Below are positions 26,078 through 35,441 of a stretch of DNA of 64,000 bases, one piece after another (position 1 is the first letter of the stretch; the number at the start of each line of letters is the position of its first letter). Position numbers and translations under genes: made by a program. This DNA is from Mucilaginibacter sp. UR6-1 (lineage in GTDB: Bacteria; Bacteroidota; Bacteroidia; Sphingobacteriales; Sphingobacteriaceae). The DNA lies in NCBI RefSeq assembly GCF_020880975.1, contig NZ_JAJIWP010000008.1, positions 26,151 through 90,150 of the forward strand, in the 5' to 3' direction. The notes below the pieces were generated by a model, which did not search any database, had not been told where the DNA came from, and saw only the letters and a list, made by a program, of their open reading frames with translations.

Positions 26078-27421
26078 TTAAAAAATTCCGAATTCATCCA
26101 TCATCCAGCTACTTAAATAAGTAAATAATGATGGTGGTACCTCATGTGCCAGCTCAGGGTAAACAAACACCTTAGGGTTCGATTTAATATTGTTGAGCAT
26201 GGTGTACTCATTATATGGCGGCGCCAGGTTATCAAGCAAACTCACCCCAATAAGCGCCTTACAATTCAAATTACCTGAAAAATTTTTCAGATCGTAATAA
26301 TCCAGGTTATCCAGCAGCTTGTTAAGCGGGATATATTTATTTTTGCTGTAGGTAACTATGGCGCTCATTGGCCAGTCGGGGTTGCCCTGTAAAGCCCTGA
26401 AATCGCAAAAAACCGGGTTATTGGCCGAGCATAGTTTAACGCGCTTATCCAAACTACAGGTAACAATACTTAAATAGCCACCCATACTACCGCCCGAACA
26501 GATGATGTTGGTTGAATCCAACTCCGGGCGGGAGCATATAAAATCAACCGCGCGTATGCAATCCATTATCGCGCCGCGGTAAATGTATTTCTTTTTGTTC
26601 TCGATGTCGGTGGTCAGGTAGCCATCTTTAGTAGGATGCACAATGTCACGACTGTTGCCTTGCCCCCGTACGTTGAAGGAGAGGATAGCCAGTTCAGAAT
26701 TACCGAATATCGGCTTAACACCAATGCCGCCATAGCCCGGTAGTACCAGCCATACCGGTAGTTTTTTACCGGGCTTAATATTTTTAGGCATGGTGAGCCA
26801 GCCCCGTACCTTCAGGTTACCTAATGATTGTGCCTCTACCAGGTAAACACTGGTGCCGCCCTGTGCCATATCGGGCTGCTCTGTTACCTTGAAGTTGGGC
26901 TTCACGGCGTTGAGCTCCGCGCGGGCATCCGACCAAAAATCATCAAAATCAACCGGGCGCTGGGCCGTCGATTTTATTTGTTTAGTGTTAAAGCCATAAA
27001 CGCGGCGCAGGGTGTCATCATATTCGGTAACGTTGATCATGAATGATACCTTGTAAAAACCCGCTTCCCTTTGCTGCGGTAGGGTAAAGGCGTATTTGCC
27101 ATTGGCATGTTTGCCCAGCTTTACCGGCATTGATTTGGAGCCAAGCTCTTTATCCTTCAAATCGGTAACCAGGTAGCTTAGCGTACCCTCTTGTACTACG
27201 TTGTACGAGTTATGGATCTTCAGCTCATACTCTACCTTTTCGCCGGGCTGAAAAATGCCTTCTTTCTTTTTGGGCGATGCCTCAAAAGTAAACTCGCCCT
27301 CTTGCTCCGGGCCTTCCTGCTCTTCGTGTTGCTGTTGCTGCAAAAAACTGTTCACGGCACAAAAAGCCTGCGTTGCCCCAAGCATTAAAATAGCCGTAAA
27401 TAGTATCCTGACCTTATACAT
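26078..27421 (-). CDS. Exported AXE1-family acetyl-esterase-like hydrolase, copy A
   Basis: The 447-residue protein has a signal peptide, a Gln/Glu-rich spacer (about residues 27-44), an Ig-like beta domain (about 45-145) and an alpha/beta-hydrolase domain of the acetylxylan-esterase AXE1 type (about 150-447). The triad is visible as Ser312 in CSGGSMGGY, Asp397 in SLLDNLAPP and His426 in ELAHEV. The family deacetylates sugars or cephalosporin C. Its neighbour at 27424 is a beta-barrel protein, and a paralogous esterase-barrel pair lies upstream. Polysaccharide deacetylation is only a possibility, as no glycosidase is near. Confidence 0.85.
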   Translation of the reverse strand: MYKVRILFTAILMLGATQAFCAVNSFLQQQQHEEQEGPEQEGEFTFEASPKKKEGIFQPGEKVEYELKIHNSYNVVQEGTLSYLVTDLKDKELGSKSMPVKLGKHANGKYAFTLPQQREAGFYKVSFMINVTEYDDTLRRVYGFNTKQIKSTAQRPVDFDDFWSDARAELNAVKPNFKVTEQPDMAQGGTSVYLVEAQSLGNLKVRGWLTMPKNIKPGKKLPVWLVLPGYGGIGVKPIFGNSELAILSFNVRGQGNSRDIVHPTKDGYLTTDIENKKKYIYRGAIMDCIRAVDFICSRPELDSTNIICSGGSMGGYLSIVTCSLDKRVKLCSANNPVFCDFRALQGNPDWPMSAIVTYSKNKYIPLNKLLDNLDYYDLKNFSGNLNCKALIGVSLLDNLAPPYNEYTMLNNIKSNPKVFVYPELAHEVPPSLFTYLSSWMMDEFGIF

Positions 27422-27423
27422 TA

Positions 27424-28245
27424 TTAAAACTTAGTAATTACCGACAACGAAAATGTAGTACCCTTACCGGTTGAACGGCCAACTAAAAACTGGTTAACTC
27501 CCGCGAAAAACGACAGCTTAGGATTAACGATATAAGCATAGCTGAATGAGCCCTGGGTATATGAAAAATCCTTATTTAACACGAGGTTTTGATCGAGCGT
27601 TTTGTTGATACTGGTAGAGTAGTTGCCTGATACGCCTACAGCTACCTGGTTATGTTTATCAAAGTTCAGGCCGAAAGCACCGGTGTAACGTACCTGGAAC
27701 GGCCCCGCGTTTTGAAAATACTGGCGACCGCCTACTTCAAGGTTCATATAATAATTTTTTGAGCCGATCTTGCCGCTGCCCGAACCGATGGCCCTCACCT
27801 CGGCCCCGCCTGATGAAAAGCCCAGCCCGGTATTGCTGTAAAGCGGCGCGATGGCCATACCCTGTATGGCAAAGTAATATTTAAAGTTGATGTTGGTGAG
27901 GTAATACCTAACGCCAAACTCCATATCGCCCAAGCCCTGTGAAGTTGCGGCGGGCAGATCACGTTGTTTAAATTCGTTGATGATGTAAGGTAATGATACC
28001 ACACCGGTAAGCCTGCGGCTGATGCCATATTCGCCATAAAGCGATAGCGAGCGCGACTCGAAGTAGCCACCCTGGTCATAACTGCCCAGCTTGCCGCCCT
28101 TATCCCAAAGTTGCGAAGCCCTGAAGTAACTTGCCGTTACCGATACCAGGTAATTGCCCTTTTTTACCGGCCAGCCACCTGCCATAACTGTAGCCGGTAG
28201 CGCCGCGATGATAAAGGCAATAGCTGTTTTGTAAAGTATTTTCAT
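27424..28245 (-). CDS. Outer-membrane beta-barrel protein, copy A
   Basis: The 273-residue protein has a signal peptide ending in TVMAGG and then GWPVKKGNYLVSVTAS, amphipathic strands throughout, and a C-terminal Phe (SLSVITKF) suited to BAM insertion. It resembles the neighbour at 28258: both begin the mature part with GWPV-x-K-x-x-Y and share the spacing of strands. Its substrate is not known. It ends 2 bases before the esterase A start, so the two are likely translated together. Confidence 0.8.
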   Translation of the reverse strand: MKILYKTAIAFIIAALPATVMAGGWPVKKGNYLVSVTASYFRASQLWDKGGKLGSYDQGGYFESRSLSLYGEYGISRRLTGVVSLPYIINEFKQRDLPAATSQGLGDMEFGVRYYLTNINFKYYFAIQGMAIAPLYSNTGLGFSSGGAEVRAIGSGSGKIGSKNYYMNLEVGGRQYFQNAGPFQVRYTGAFGLNFDKHNQVAVGVSGNYSTSINKTLDQNLVLNKDFSYTQGSFSYAYIVNPKLSFFAGVNQFLVGRSTGKGTTFSLSVITKF

Positions 28246-28257
28246 ATTGATAACCTG

Positions 28258-29109
28258 TTATCTTAAATAATTAGCGTGATGTTTGGCATAGTAAGGCAAC
28301 TTCATGGATGCTGATAATGAAGCACCGTAACCCTGGCCGGTGTTACGCCCCGTAATAATGTAAAAGCCGCTTAAATTCATGGTAAAGCGCTTTGAAAAAG
28401 TATGCCCGAAACCTGCTGTAGCACGCTGATAGGCATAATTGCGCGCAGCGAAAGCGTTAAGCGTAAGTCCCTTATCATCGCTTTGCGAATAGATGCCGCC
28501 ATAGCCAAAATTTAACTGATTTGCATCATCCAGCTTAAAGCCCAACAATCCATCCCAGGTTAACTGGCGGGGCGCGTTGTTGCCAAAGTATTGTCCGCCG
28601 CCCAGATCGACATTGTAATACGTTTTTTTACCCAGCGGGCCGGAGTTTGACAGCCTTGCCACCATGCCCGTGTTGCCAAGCCCGAATGTTTTGATATCGG
28701 TGTTTTTATACAACGGGGCTACGCCACCTACGTAAAGTGTAATGTAATTAGCGTAATTAAAGTGTTTAAGCACCCCACTCAAACCCAGTTGCAAGTCGCC
28801 CGCGCCACTTTGGTGAAAGGTGCCGTATTGGTTAGTAGTTGTTTGGTACGATGCAGGCAGGGTAGCTATCAGATCTAAACCACGGCTAAGCCCGTAAGCA
28901 GCATATACACCTATTGATTGTGCCTGGAAACTACCGTCAATATTTTCGAGCTTGCCTGCGTTGTTCCAACCCTTATCAGCCTTGTAGAACGATATGGTGG
29001 TTGATATTACATAATGCCTTTTGCCTACCGGCCAGCCTGCCCTTGCCGGGATAGCCTGCGCTAAGGTTATAAGCAATGCGCTTAAAAGTATCTGTATCTT
29101 AATTTTCAT
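28258..29109 (-). CDS. Outer-membrane beta-barrel protein, copy B
   Basis: The 283-residue protein is a paralogue of the barrel at 27424, with signal peptide, GWPVGKRHYVISTTISFYKAD at the start of the mature part (shared GWPV-x-K pattern), and about ten to twelve strands. It ends in NYLR rather than an aromatic residue, so insertion may differ. It sits 12 bases upstream of copy A and 15 bases downstream of esterase B in the same direction. It probably forms a porin or assembly partner for the esterase; this is inference. Confidence 0.8.
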   Translation of the reverse strand: MKIKIQILLSALLITLAQAIPARAGWPVGKRHYVISTTISFYKADKGWNNAGKLENIDGSFQAQSIGVYAAYGLSRGLDLIATLPASYQTTTNQYGTFHQSGAGDLQLGLSGVLKHFNYANYITLYVGGVAPLYKNTDIKTFGLGNTGMVARLSNSGPLGKKTYYNVDLGGGQYFGNNAPRQLTWDGLLGFKLDDANQLNFGYGGIYSQSDDKGLTLNAFAARNYAYQRATAGFGHTFSKRFTMNLSGFYIITGRNTGQGYGASLSASMKLPYYAKHHANYLR

Positions 29110-29124
29110 TCCGGTTCAGGGTTA

Positions 29125-30471
29125 TTAAGGCAGTAAAAAATATTCGCGCAGCCACTGGTATTGAAAGCGGTAGTAGTTACCGTCAACCTCGTGGCCTTTG
29201 TCGGGCGTTATCCATAATTCCTTTTTTTGAGTGGCCAGCCGGTTGTACATGGCAATGCTGCAGCTTGGCGGGCACAGTTCGTCAAGCAAACCAATACCCA
29301 TCAGCACCGGGCAGCGCACCATGCCTGCAAAGTTCAGCGGGTCAAAATAATCCCATGTTTTGAATAATCGCTGCTCGGTAAAGCCGGTTTTCTGGCTCAC
29401 ATAATTATTCATGTACCACACCGGGGTTTGCGTATTTGGGTGCATGGCTTTTGATATGCGCACGGCATTATGGATATCGCTGTACAGCGGTACCTCGGTA
29501 GTTACCAGTTTTATGCGTTTATCCAACGCGGCCACTACAATAGCCAAAGCGCCGCCCTGGCTGCCGCCATCAATAGATATGCGAGAGGTATCTAACCCCA
29601 TATCCGGGTGCGAAGCGATAAAATCGACTCCACGAAGGCAATCCATATACACGGCACGGTACACATAGTTATTCCTGTCGCCAATATTGTAGAGGTTATA
29701 CTGGATGCCTTTGGTATTGATGGCATCCTTACTGTTACCGTTACCGCGCACGTTTATAGAGAATACCGCAAAGTCATCCTCCATCATGCTGGGTTCCATG
29801 GTTACCAGGTAACCCGGCACACGGTAACGCACCGGCAATTTTTTAGGGCGGTTTTTAGGTATGGTAAGCCAGCCGCGAATCAGCGCGTTGTTCCATGAGC
29901 GCATCTCCACCAGGTAAACGGTGATCTTTGGTGTCGATAGGTCCTTACGCTCCAGCACACGATATTTAGGCGGAACTTTGCTTAACGAATCGCGGGTTTT
30001 TTGCCAGAACGATACAAAATCAGCCGGGCGGTTATTCTCCGCTACTATCTGATCGGGCTTTACACCAAATACGCGGCGTACGGTATCATCATATAATGAA
30101 AGATTGAAACGAAAACTCAACTCGTAAAAGCCGGGCGTTTTTGCAGGGATCTTAAAACTTAGTTTTTTGCTGCCACCCGGGCCTATCTTTACTTTTACCG
30201 AATCAGTAAAAACATGTTTGCCATAGTCGGTTTTAAGTTCGTAGCTTACTTTGCCTTCCTGTACTTCTTTATAGGTGCTTTTTATCTTGATATTATAAGC
30301 TACATCAGCAGGATCAATGAAAATGGCGTTCTTGCTTTTTGATGTAATATCCAAAAATACTTCACCTTCCTCCTCAGCGGCTTCTTCATGCCCGTTGGTT
30401 TGGCAAACAGCAAGCACAGGTGCGCATATGCTAAAGCATAAAGCAAAAATAAGAGCTAAAATTTTATTCAT
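29125..30471 (-). CDS. Exported AXE1-family acetyl-esterase-like hydrolase, copy B
   Basis: The 448-residue protein is a full-length paralogue of the esterase at 26078: signal peptide, acidic spacer (HEEAAEEEGE), Ig-like domain (about residues 35-145), and an alpha/beta-hydrolase domain. The nucleophile lies in DGGSQGGA, the acid in GLLDELCPP and the His in DKGHEV. It should cleave esters in the periplasm or at the cell surface. It heads the leftward cluster of two esterase/barrel pairs and a TPR protein. The 344 bases upstream hold the promoter of this cluster and the metE terminator. Confidence 0.85.
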   Translation of the reverse strand: MNKILALIFALCFSICAPVLAVCQTNGHEEAAEEEGEVFLDITSKSKNAIFIDPADVAYNIKIKSTYKEVQEGKVSYELKTDYGKHVFTDSVKVKIGPGGSKKLSFKIPAKTPGFYELSFRFNLSLYDDTVRRVFGVKPDQIVAENNRPADFVSFWQKTRDSLSKVPPKYRVLERKDLSTPKITVYLVEMRSWNNALIRGWLTIPKNRPKKLPVRYRVPGYLVTMEPSMMEDDFAVFSINVRGNGNSKDAINTKGIQYNLYNIGDRNNYVYRAVYMDCLRGVDFIASHPDMGLDTSRISIDGGSQGGALAIVVAALDKRIKLVTTEVPLYSDIHNAVRISKAMHPNTQTPVWYMNNYVSQKTGFTEQRLFKTWDYFDPLNFAGMVRCPVLMGIGLLDELCPPSCSIAMYNRLATQKKELWITPDKGHEVDGNYYRFQYQWLREYFLLP

Positions 30472-30780
30472 TTGGGCTCAATTATTCAATAGTCAATGTA
30501 TTTTAATCAGGTACCGTAATTAACAATTAAGAATAATTTTACCCAAATCAGGGAAAAAATTACCCAATGCCCCATATTGTAGAGCCTTAACAAAAAGCTA
30601 TTATGAAACTGTTCCGCTTGAAACAGAGTCACATTAAGCTCATGTATGGGCTTTAAATATTAAGTATTAATTAATCGTTATTTTCGGTACCTGTTAAAAA
30701 GCAAAATCAATACCAACAGATGGTTTTAACATTGGCCACAGGGAGGTAGCTTTTTAGCGTTGATGGTTAAGGTAGAGCAA
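30472..30780. other. Intergenic region upstream of the esterase cluster
   Basis: These 309 bases carry no gene. They must hold the promoter of the leftward esterase cluster, but no exact TAnnTTTG element was identified. Stretches of A/T-rich sequence (for example near 30660) are present without a recognisable operator. Confidence 0.5.
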
Positions 30781-30810
30781 AAACGGGCAGAAAAATTTTC
30801 CTGCCCGTTA
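30781..30810 (-). terminator. metE terminator
   Basis: AACGGGCAG (30782-30790) pairs with CTGCCCGTT (30801-30809) over a 10-base loop. On the minus strand a T-run follows, so transcription coming leftward from metE should stop here, just past its stop codon at 30816. Confidence 0.9.
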
Positions 30811-30815
30811 AAATA

Positions 30816-33128
30816 TTAAGCTATTGTTTCGGCATTAACCCTTTGCCTGGCTTCATGCGCGGCGGCTACCATGTTTTGCAGTGCTGTTTTGGTTTCGGGC
30901 CATTTGCGGGTTTTTAATCCGCAATCGGGGTTTACCCAAAGGTTGCGGGCGGGCAACAATTCGGCGGCTTTTTCAAGCAGGGCCACCATCTCGGCAGTGG
31001 TTGGTACGCGCGGCGAATGTATATCATAAACGCCCGGCCCTATCTCGTTAGGATATTTGAAGTTGGCGAATGCTTCCAGCAACTCCATTTGCGAGCGCGA
31101 GGTTTCAATAGTGATCACATCGGCATCCATAGCGGCAATGTGCTCAATAATATCGTTAAACTCGCTATAGCACATATGCGTATGTATCTGCGTTTGGTCG
31201 GCAACGCCACTGGCCGATATACGGAAGGCCTTTACCGCCCAATCAAGGTAAGCGGCGCGGTTAGCCTTACGCAGCGGTAAGCCCTCGCGGATAGCCGGTT
31301 CGTCTATCTGTATAATGCCTATGCCGTTTTGTTCAAGCGCAACTACCTCATCCCGTATTGCCAGGGCTATCTGGTTGGTGGTGATTTCGCGTGGCTGGTC
31401 ATCCCGCACAAACGACCATTGCAGTATGGTTACCGGTCCGGTAAGCATCCCTTTCATCAGCTTATCGGTTTGCGCCGCGGCAAAGCGGCTCCACTTAACG
31501 GTCATATCCACCGGGCGGGTAACATCGCCATAAATTACCGGGGGCTTAACGCAGCGGCTGCCGTAACTTTGCACCCAGCCGTTTTTGGTAAAGGCAAAGC
31601 CATCTAACTGCTCACCAAAGTATTCCACCATGTCATTACGTTCAAACTCACCGTGTACAAGTACATCAATGCCTATTTCTTCCTGCCAGCGTATGGCATC
31701 AATGGTGGCCTTTTCAAGGGCTTGCTCATAATCAGCAGCGCTTAGTTCACGCTTTTTAAATTTAGCGCGTAGCTGGCGTATGTCCTCAGTTTGCGGAAAT
31801 GAGCCAATGGTAGTTGTAGGGAAGGCGGGTAGTTTAAAGCGTTGATGCTGTAGCTGCTGCCTTACCGGGAATGTGCCGGTACGCTTATCATCCGCATCAC
31901 TTAACGCGGCTATGCGTTGTTTAACGGCAGGTTTATGTACCCGTGTTGATGATCGCCGTGCTTCTATAGATTGTTGGTTGGCTTGCAGATATTGCTGGCC
32001 ATCATTACCGATGGCTATGGTATTAAGCTCCCTAACCTCGTTTAATTTCTGCCGGGCAAAACTCATCCAGTTTTTAAGACCGTAATCAAGTTCTGTTTCC
32101 AGGTCGAGATCAACCGGGCTATGCAGCAGCGAGCATGATGGCGCTATAATAACACGATCCGCACCGATAGCCGCTGTAGCCTTCTCTATCAGTTCCAACG
32201 AAGCTTTATAATCATTTTTCCAGATGTTGCGGCCGTCAACCACACCCAGCGATAGCTTTAAGCGTTCGGGCAATTGTGCCAAAACGGCATCCAGTTGCTG
32301 CGGCGCGCGTACCAGGTCAATATGCAGGGCGGCAACAGGCAGGTTTACCGCAAGTGAGGTATTATCAAGCAAGGCATCAAAATAAGTAGCTACTAAAATG
32401 TTTACCCCGCTAATGCGATTGCTTATCCATTTATAGGCATACTCAATGGCTTCCTTCTCCTTTGCCGACAGATCAAGCGCCAGCACCGGCTCATCTATCT
32501 GTACCCACTCCGCGCCTTGTTGTTTAAGGCGGTTAATAATGTCAACATATACCGGAACCAGTTTTTTTATCAGGTCGATACGTTCAAAACGGCTGCCTTT
32601 TTCCTTGCCCAGCAGCAGGTAGGTTACAGGGCCTGCCAATACAGGTTTGGCCTTGCCGCCCAAAAACTGGCGGGCTTGCTGGTATTCGGCAAACAGTTTT
32701 TCAGAGAATATCCTGAACTCCTGCGCCTGATTAAACTCCGGTACCAGGTAATGGTAGTTGGTATCAAACCATTTGGTCATTTCCAGCGCGGTAATATCCA
32801 GCCCGTTTTGCTGGTAGCCGCGTGCCATGGCAAAGTAAAGGTCGGTTTCGGTATTGGTTTTTACCTCGGTAAGTACAGGGGTAAAGCGGTCGGGTATCAC
32901 GCCCAAAAGCAGGCTCATATCCAGTACCTGGTCGTAAAAGCTAAAATCGTTACAAGGTATAAGGTCAATACCGGCATCCAACTGGGTTTGCCAGTTATCC
33001 TCCCTGATGGTTTTAGCGGCCTGGTTCAGTTCCTTCAGGTCGATCTTGTTTGTCCAGTAATTCTCGCAGGCTTTTTTGAGTTGACGGCGGCTACCAATGC
33101 GCGGGTAGCCTAAGTTTTGCGTTAGCAT
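30816..33128 (-). CDS. metE: Cobalamin-independent methionine synthase
   Basis: The 770-residue protein matches MetE along its full length: an N-terminal barrel (about residues 1-370) and a C-terminal catalytic barrel (about 420-770). Zinc-ligand motifs are visible as HTHMCYSEF and NPDCGLKTR. MetE moves a methyl group from methyltetrahydropteroyl-polyglutamate to homocysteine without vitamin B12, in the cytosol. A cobalamin riboswitch lies 5' of it, so the gene is likely switched off when B12 is available and the B12-dependent enzyme can take over; the latter is not in this window. The terminator at 30781 follows the stop codon. Confidence 0.98.
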   Translation of the reverse strand: MLTQNLGYPRIGSRRQLKKACENYWTNKIDLKELNQAAKTIREDNWQTQLDAGIDLIPCNDFSFYDQVLDMSLLLGVIPDRFTPVLTEVKTNTETDLYFAMARGYQQNGLDITALEMTKWFDTNYHYLVPEFNQAQEFRIFSEKLFAEYQQARQFLGGKAKPVLAGPVTYLLLGKEKGSRFERIDLIKKLVPVYVDIINRLKQQGAEWVQIDEPVLALDLSAKEKEAIEYAYKWISNRISGVNILVATYFDALLDNTSLAVNLPVAALHIDLVRAPQQLDAVLAQLPERLKLSLGVVDGRNIWKNDYKASLELIEKATAAIGADRVIIAPSCSLLHSPVDLDLETELDYGLKNWMSFARQKLNEVRELNTIAIGNDGQQYLQANQQSIEARRSSTRVHKPAVKQRIAALSDADDKRTGTFPVRQQLQHQRFKLPAFPTTTIGSFPQTEDIRQLRAKFKKRELSAADYEQALEKATIDAIRWQEEIGIDVLVHGEFERNDMVEYFGEQLDGFAFTKNGWVQSYGSRCVKPPVIYGDVTRPVDMTVKWSRFAAAQTDKLMKGMLTGPVTILQWSFVRDDQPREITTNQIALAIRDEVVALEQNGIGIIQIDEPAIREGLPLRKANRAAYLDWAVKAFRISASGVADQTQIHTHMCYSEFNDIIEHIAAMDADVITIETSRSQMELLEAFANFKYPNEIGPGVYDIHSPRVPTTAEMVALLEKAAELLPARNLWVNPDCGLKTRKWPETKTALQNMVAAAHEARQRVNAETIA

Positions 33129-33324
33129 GTCTTTTAAAAAAATTAATTAATAAATCTGTTAAAAGCGCTTTAGCCCAGCTTCGCAAAGCATCACGATAAA
33201 AAAGAAAGAAAATGAGATATAGGCACAACAGTACAGGGCAAGCCAAACCAATACAGGCGGGCTGCTTACATGTACATCAATACCTGATCAAATTGCTTCA
33301 AATCGCGAAAGCATTGTCAATTCG

Positions 33325-33490
33325 GTAACAGGCAGGTCTCCTGGCTTGTAACATTTTTGCCGCCCTTCCCGCCTTTACGACAGTGGACATGATGTGGCAA
33401 AAACCTTTGGCGTTACTTACAGTTGCGCGACAGCCCGTGATTTTCACACGGTTCCCTATTAATTTAGCGTTTGTAAAACCCGTACCGGTT
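33325..33490 (-). promoter_or_regulatory. Cobalamin riboswitch
   Basis: The minus strand contains AGCCAGGAGACCTGCC (about 33347-33332), the near-invariant 3' part of the adenosylcobalamin aptamer, preceded by a GGGAACCGTGTGAAAATCACGG-like stem region, a GCGCAACTGTAAGTA segment and CCACTG in the B12-box area. The order and spacing match the class. It lies about 200 bases upstream of metE, on its strand. The expression platform in between could not be assigned. Confidence 0.92.
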
Positions 33491-33570
33491 TGATGAAGAT
33501 AAGTAAAGAACTTGCAGGGGCTAAAATACGTAAAATAAAAATGGTTGATGCCGCTTTGTTCGCGCAAGCT

Positions 33571-35145
33571 TTACATATAGCTTATTTTTTCTTCCTCCAG
33601 ATCTAAAAAGAGCAAATGCCTGCGTACCACGTCTTCGCTTACTGCGCTGCTGTTGTGGTTGGTTTGTGTTAGCCAACTGCGCTGGTGCTCAAGCACCTGG
33701 CTGTATACCATTTTAAAGCCCTGGTCAATAGTGTCGGTATCCTGATCGCGCAAGTTTGATCTCCATTTTTGGGCTATTTGCTGCAATGCCGGAAGCTGGT
33801 CAAGCTCAGTCCGGTAGTTACTTTCAACATACTGCAACGCCACCCGGTTAAGCTGTTTGCGCAAATCAAGGTACATTTCCTCGTCTGTAAGTTTATAATC
33901 CGGATCGGTAAGCTTTAAGCGGTTAATAATTACCGGCAGGGTTAAGCCCTGTACCAACAGGGTAGTAAGTATTACAATAAAGGTGATGAACAATATCAGG
34001 TTACGTTGCGGAAATTCGGCCCCGCTGCCTAAATGCGTGGGAATAGATAATGCCGCCGCTAATGATACCACGCCCCGCATGCCTGCCCAGCCAATAACAA
34101 GCGGGCCTTTTGCGCCGGGGTTGCGCGTGTCCGCAACGGTTATGTAATTGCGTGCTATCAAGGTAACAGCTACGGCACCAAAGCTCGACATTAACCGGGT
34201 TATCACTAATACCAGTGTTATGATCAGGCCGTATACTATGGCATCGGATATACTGGTTTTGCCCAGCTCCGCGGTAATTTGCGGCAGGTCAAGCCCTATC
34301 AGTATAAAAACCAAACCATTTAAAATAAAGCTAAGGCTTTCCCAAACGTTTACATTTCGTAACCTTGATCGGCTGTTTAAAAAGAGCAGCCGCCTGTTTG
34401 ACAGCAATAAGCCACCGGCAACCACGGCCAAAACGCCCGAGCCGCCAACCTCTTCGGCCGTTATGTACATGGCATAGGGTGTTACAATGGTCAGGATGAT
34501 GTCCATATTGGCATCAGTGGGTAAAAACTTGTGCATCTTCATGGTCACAAAACCAATGATAAGGCCGCTGCCAACACCGCCCAGCAGCATCCACACAAAT
34601 GAGAGGGCGGCCTCATGCCATACAAACTGCCCTGTGGCTACCGCAATGAGCGCGAAGCGGAATATAATGAGCGATGAAGCATCATTCAGCAAGCTCTCGC
34701 CCTCAAGTATGGATGAGATGCGTTTAGGTACCTTTACAAACTTGAGTATAGCCCCGGCGCTTACCGCATCCGGCGGTGATACGATGCCGCCTAACAAAAA
34801 ACCAAGCGCGAGCGAAAAGCCCGGTATAAAATAATTGGCCGCCAAAGCCACGGCAAGCGCTGTAAAAAACACAACAATAAACGCGAAGCTGCCTATTACC
34901 CGCCGCCAGTGCCACAACTCTTTCCATGATATTTGCCAGGCGGCATCGTAAAGTAAAGGCGGTAAAAATATAATGAATATCAATTCCGATTCAATATGCA
35001 GCGCGGGTATGCCCGGGGCAAAACTGATCAGCAGGCCTGCCAGCACAAGCAATACCGGGTAGGCTATCCTGATGCGGTTGGCCAGCATGATGAGCAAAAT
35101 TATAATTACTACAAGGCTTATATAAAACGGGAAACTACTGAGCAT
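33571..35145 (-). CDS. CPA1-family Na+/H+ antiporter
   Basis: The 524-residue protein has about 12 membrane segments and a cytosolic tail of about 120 residues. It shows the CPA1 signatures SPPDAVSA (membrane acidic residue) and GESLLNDASSL (the ND motif), then GWAGMRGVVSLAAAL in a later helix. It should exchange cytosolic Na+ or K+ for protons in the inner membrane. It ends just 81 bases upstream of the riboswitch on the same strand; whether its transcript reads into the metE leader is not clear, as no terminator hairpin is visible between them. Confidence 0.93.
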   Translation of the reverse strand: MLSSFPFYISLVVIIILLIMLANRIRIAYPVLLVLAGLLISFAPGIPALHIESELIFIIFLPPLLYDAAWQISWKELWHWRRVIGSFAFIVVFFTALAVALAANYFIPGFSLALGFLLGGIVSPPDAVSAGAILKFVKVPKRISSILEGESLLNDASSLIIFRFALIAVATGQFVWHEAALSFVWMLLGGVGSGLIIGFVTMKMHKFLPTDANMDIILTIVTPYAMYITAEEVGGSGVLAVVAGGLLLSNRRLLFLNSRSRLRNVNVWESLSFILNGLVFILIGLDLPQITAELGKTSISDAIVYGLIITLVLVITRLMSSFGAVAVTLIARNYITVADTRNPGAKGPLVIGWAGMRGVVSLAAALSIPTHLGSGAEFPQRNLILFITFIVILTTLLVQGLTLPVIINRLKLTDPDYKLTDEEMYLDLRKQLNRVALQYVESNYRTELDQLPALQQIAQKWRSNLRDQDTDTIDQGFKMVYSQVLEHQRSWLTQTNHNSSAVSEDVVRRHLLFLDLEEEKISYM

Positions 35146-35441
35146 AGGTTATGGCTAAAATGTATCAGTAAAAATAAAATCTTTCCTGATACATCCCCTT
35201 ATACAGGCCATGTAATAGTTATAAAGTGTTGCCCGTGGTAATGTGAGTGCTGAAATTAATCAATTTAGGATGTTGGTGGCAGATCAATAACGCTAACAGA
35301 AATAGTGTTTTTAACTGCGAATAGTCACATTCGGCAAATTTATTTAACGATTTAATAACATTTAAACAATTTAAATTTTGTTGTGGTTGCTTTTTAATTA
35401 TATTAGAAAGTTCAAAATCATGTAATAGTTATCTGTTAACA
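35146..35441. other. Divergent intergenic region before the ECF sigma gene
   Basis: About 300 bases without a gene. AT-rich (for example TTTAACGATTTAATAACATTT near 35341), and should contain the promoters of the antiporter (leftward) and of the sigma factor (rightward). No convincing TAnnTTTG site was found; the nearest on the plus strand is a weak match at about 35370. Confidence 0.45.

Noticed and set aside
33298..33567. Leftward frame of 89 codons across the cobalamin riboswitch
   Set aside because: It is explained fully by the aptamer's conserved structure.
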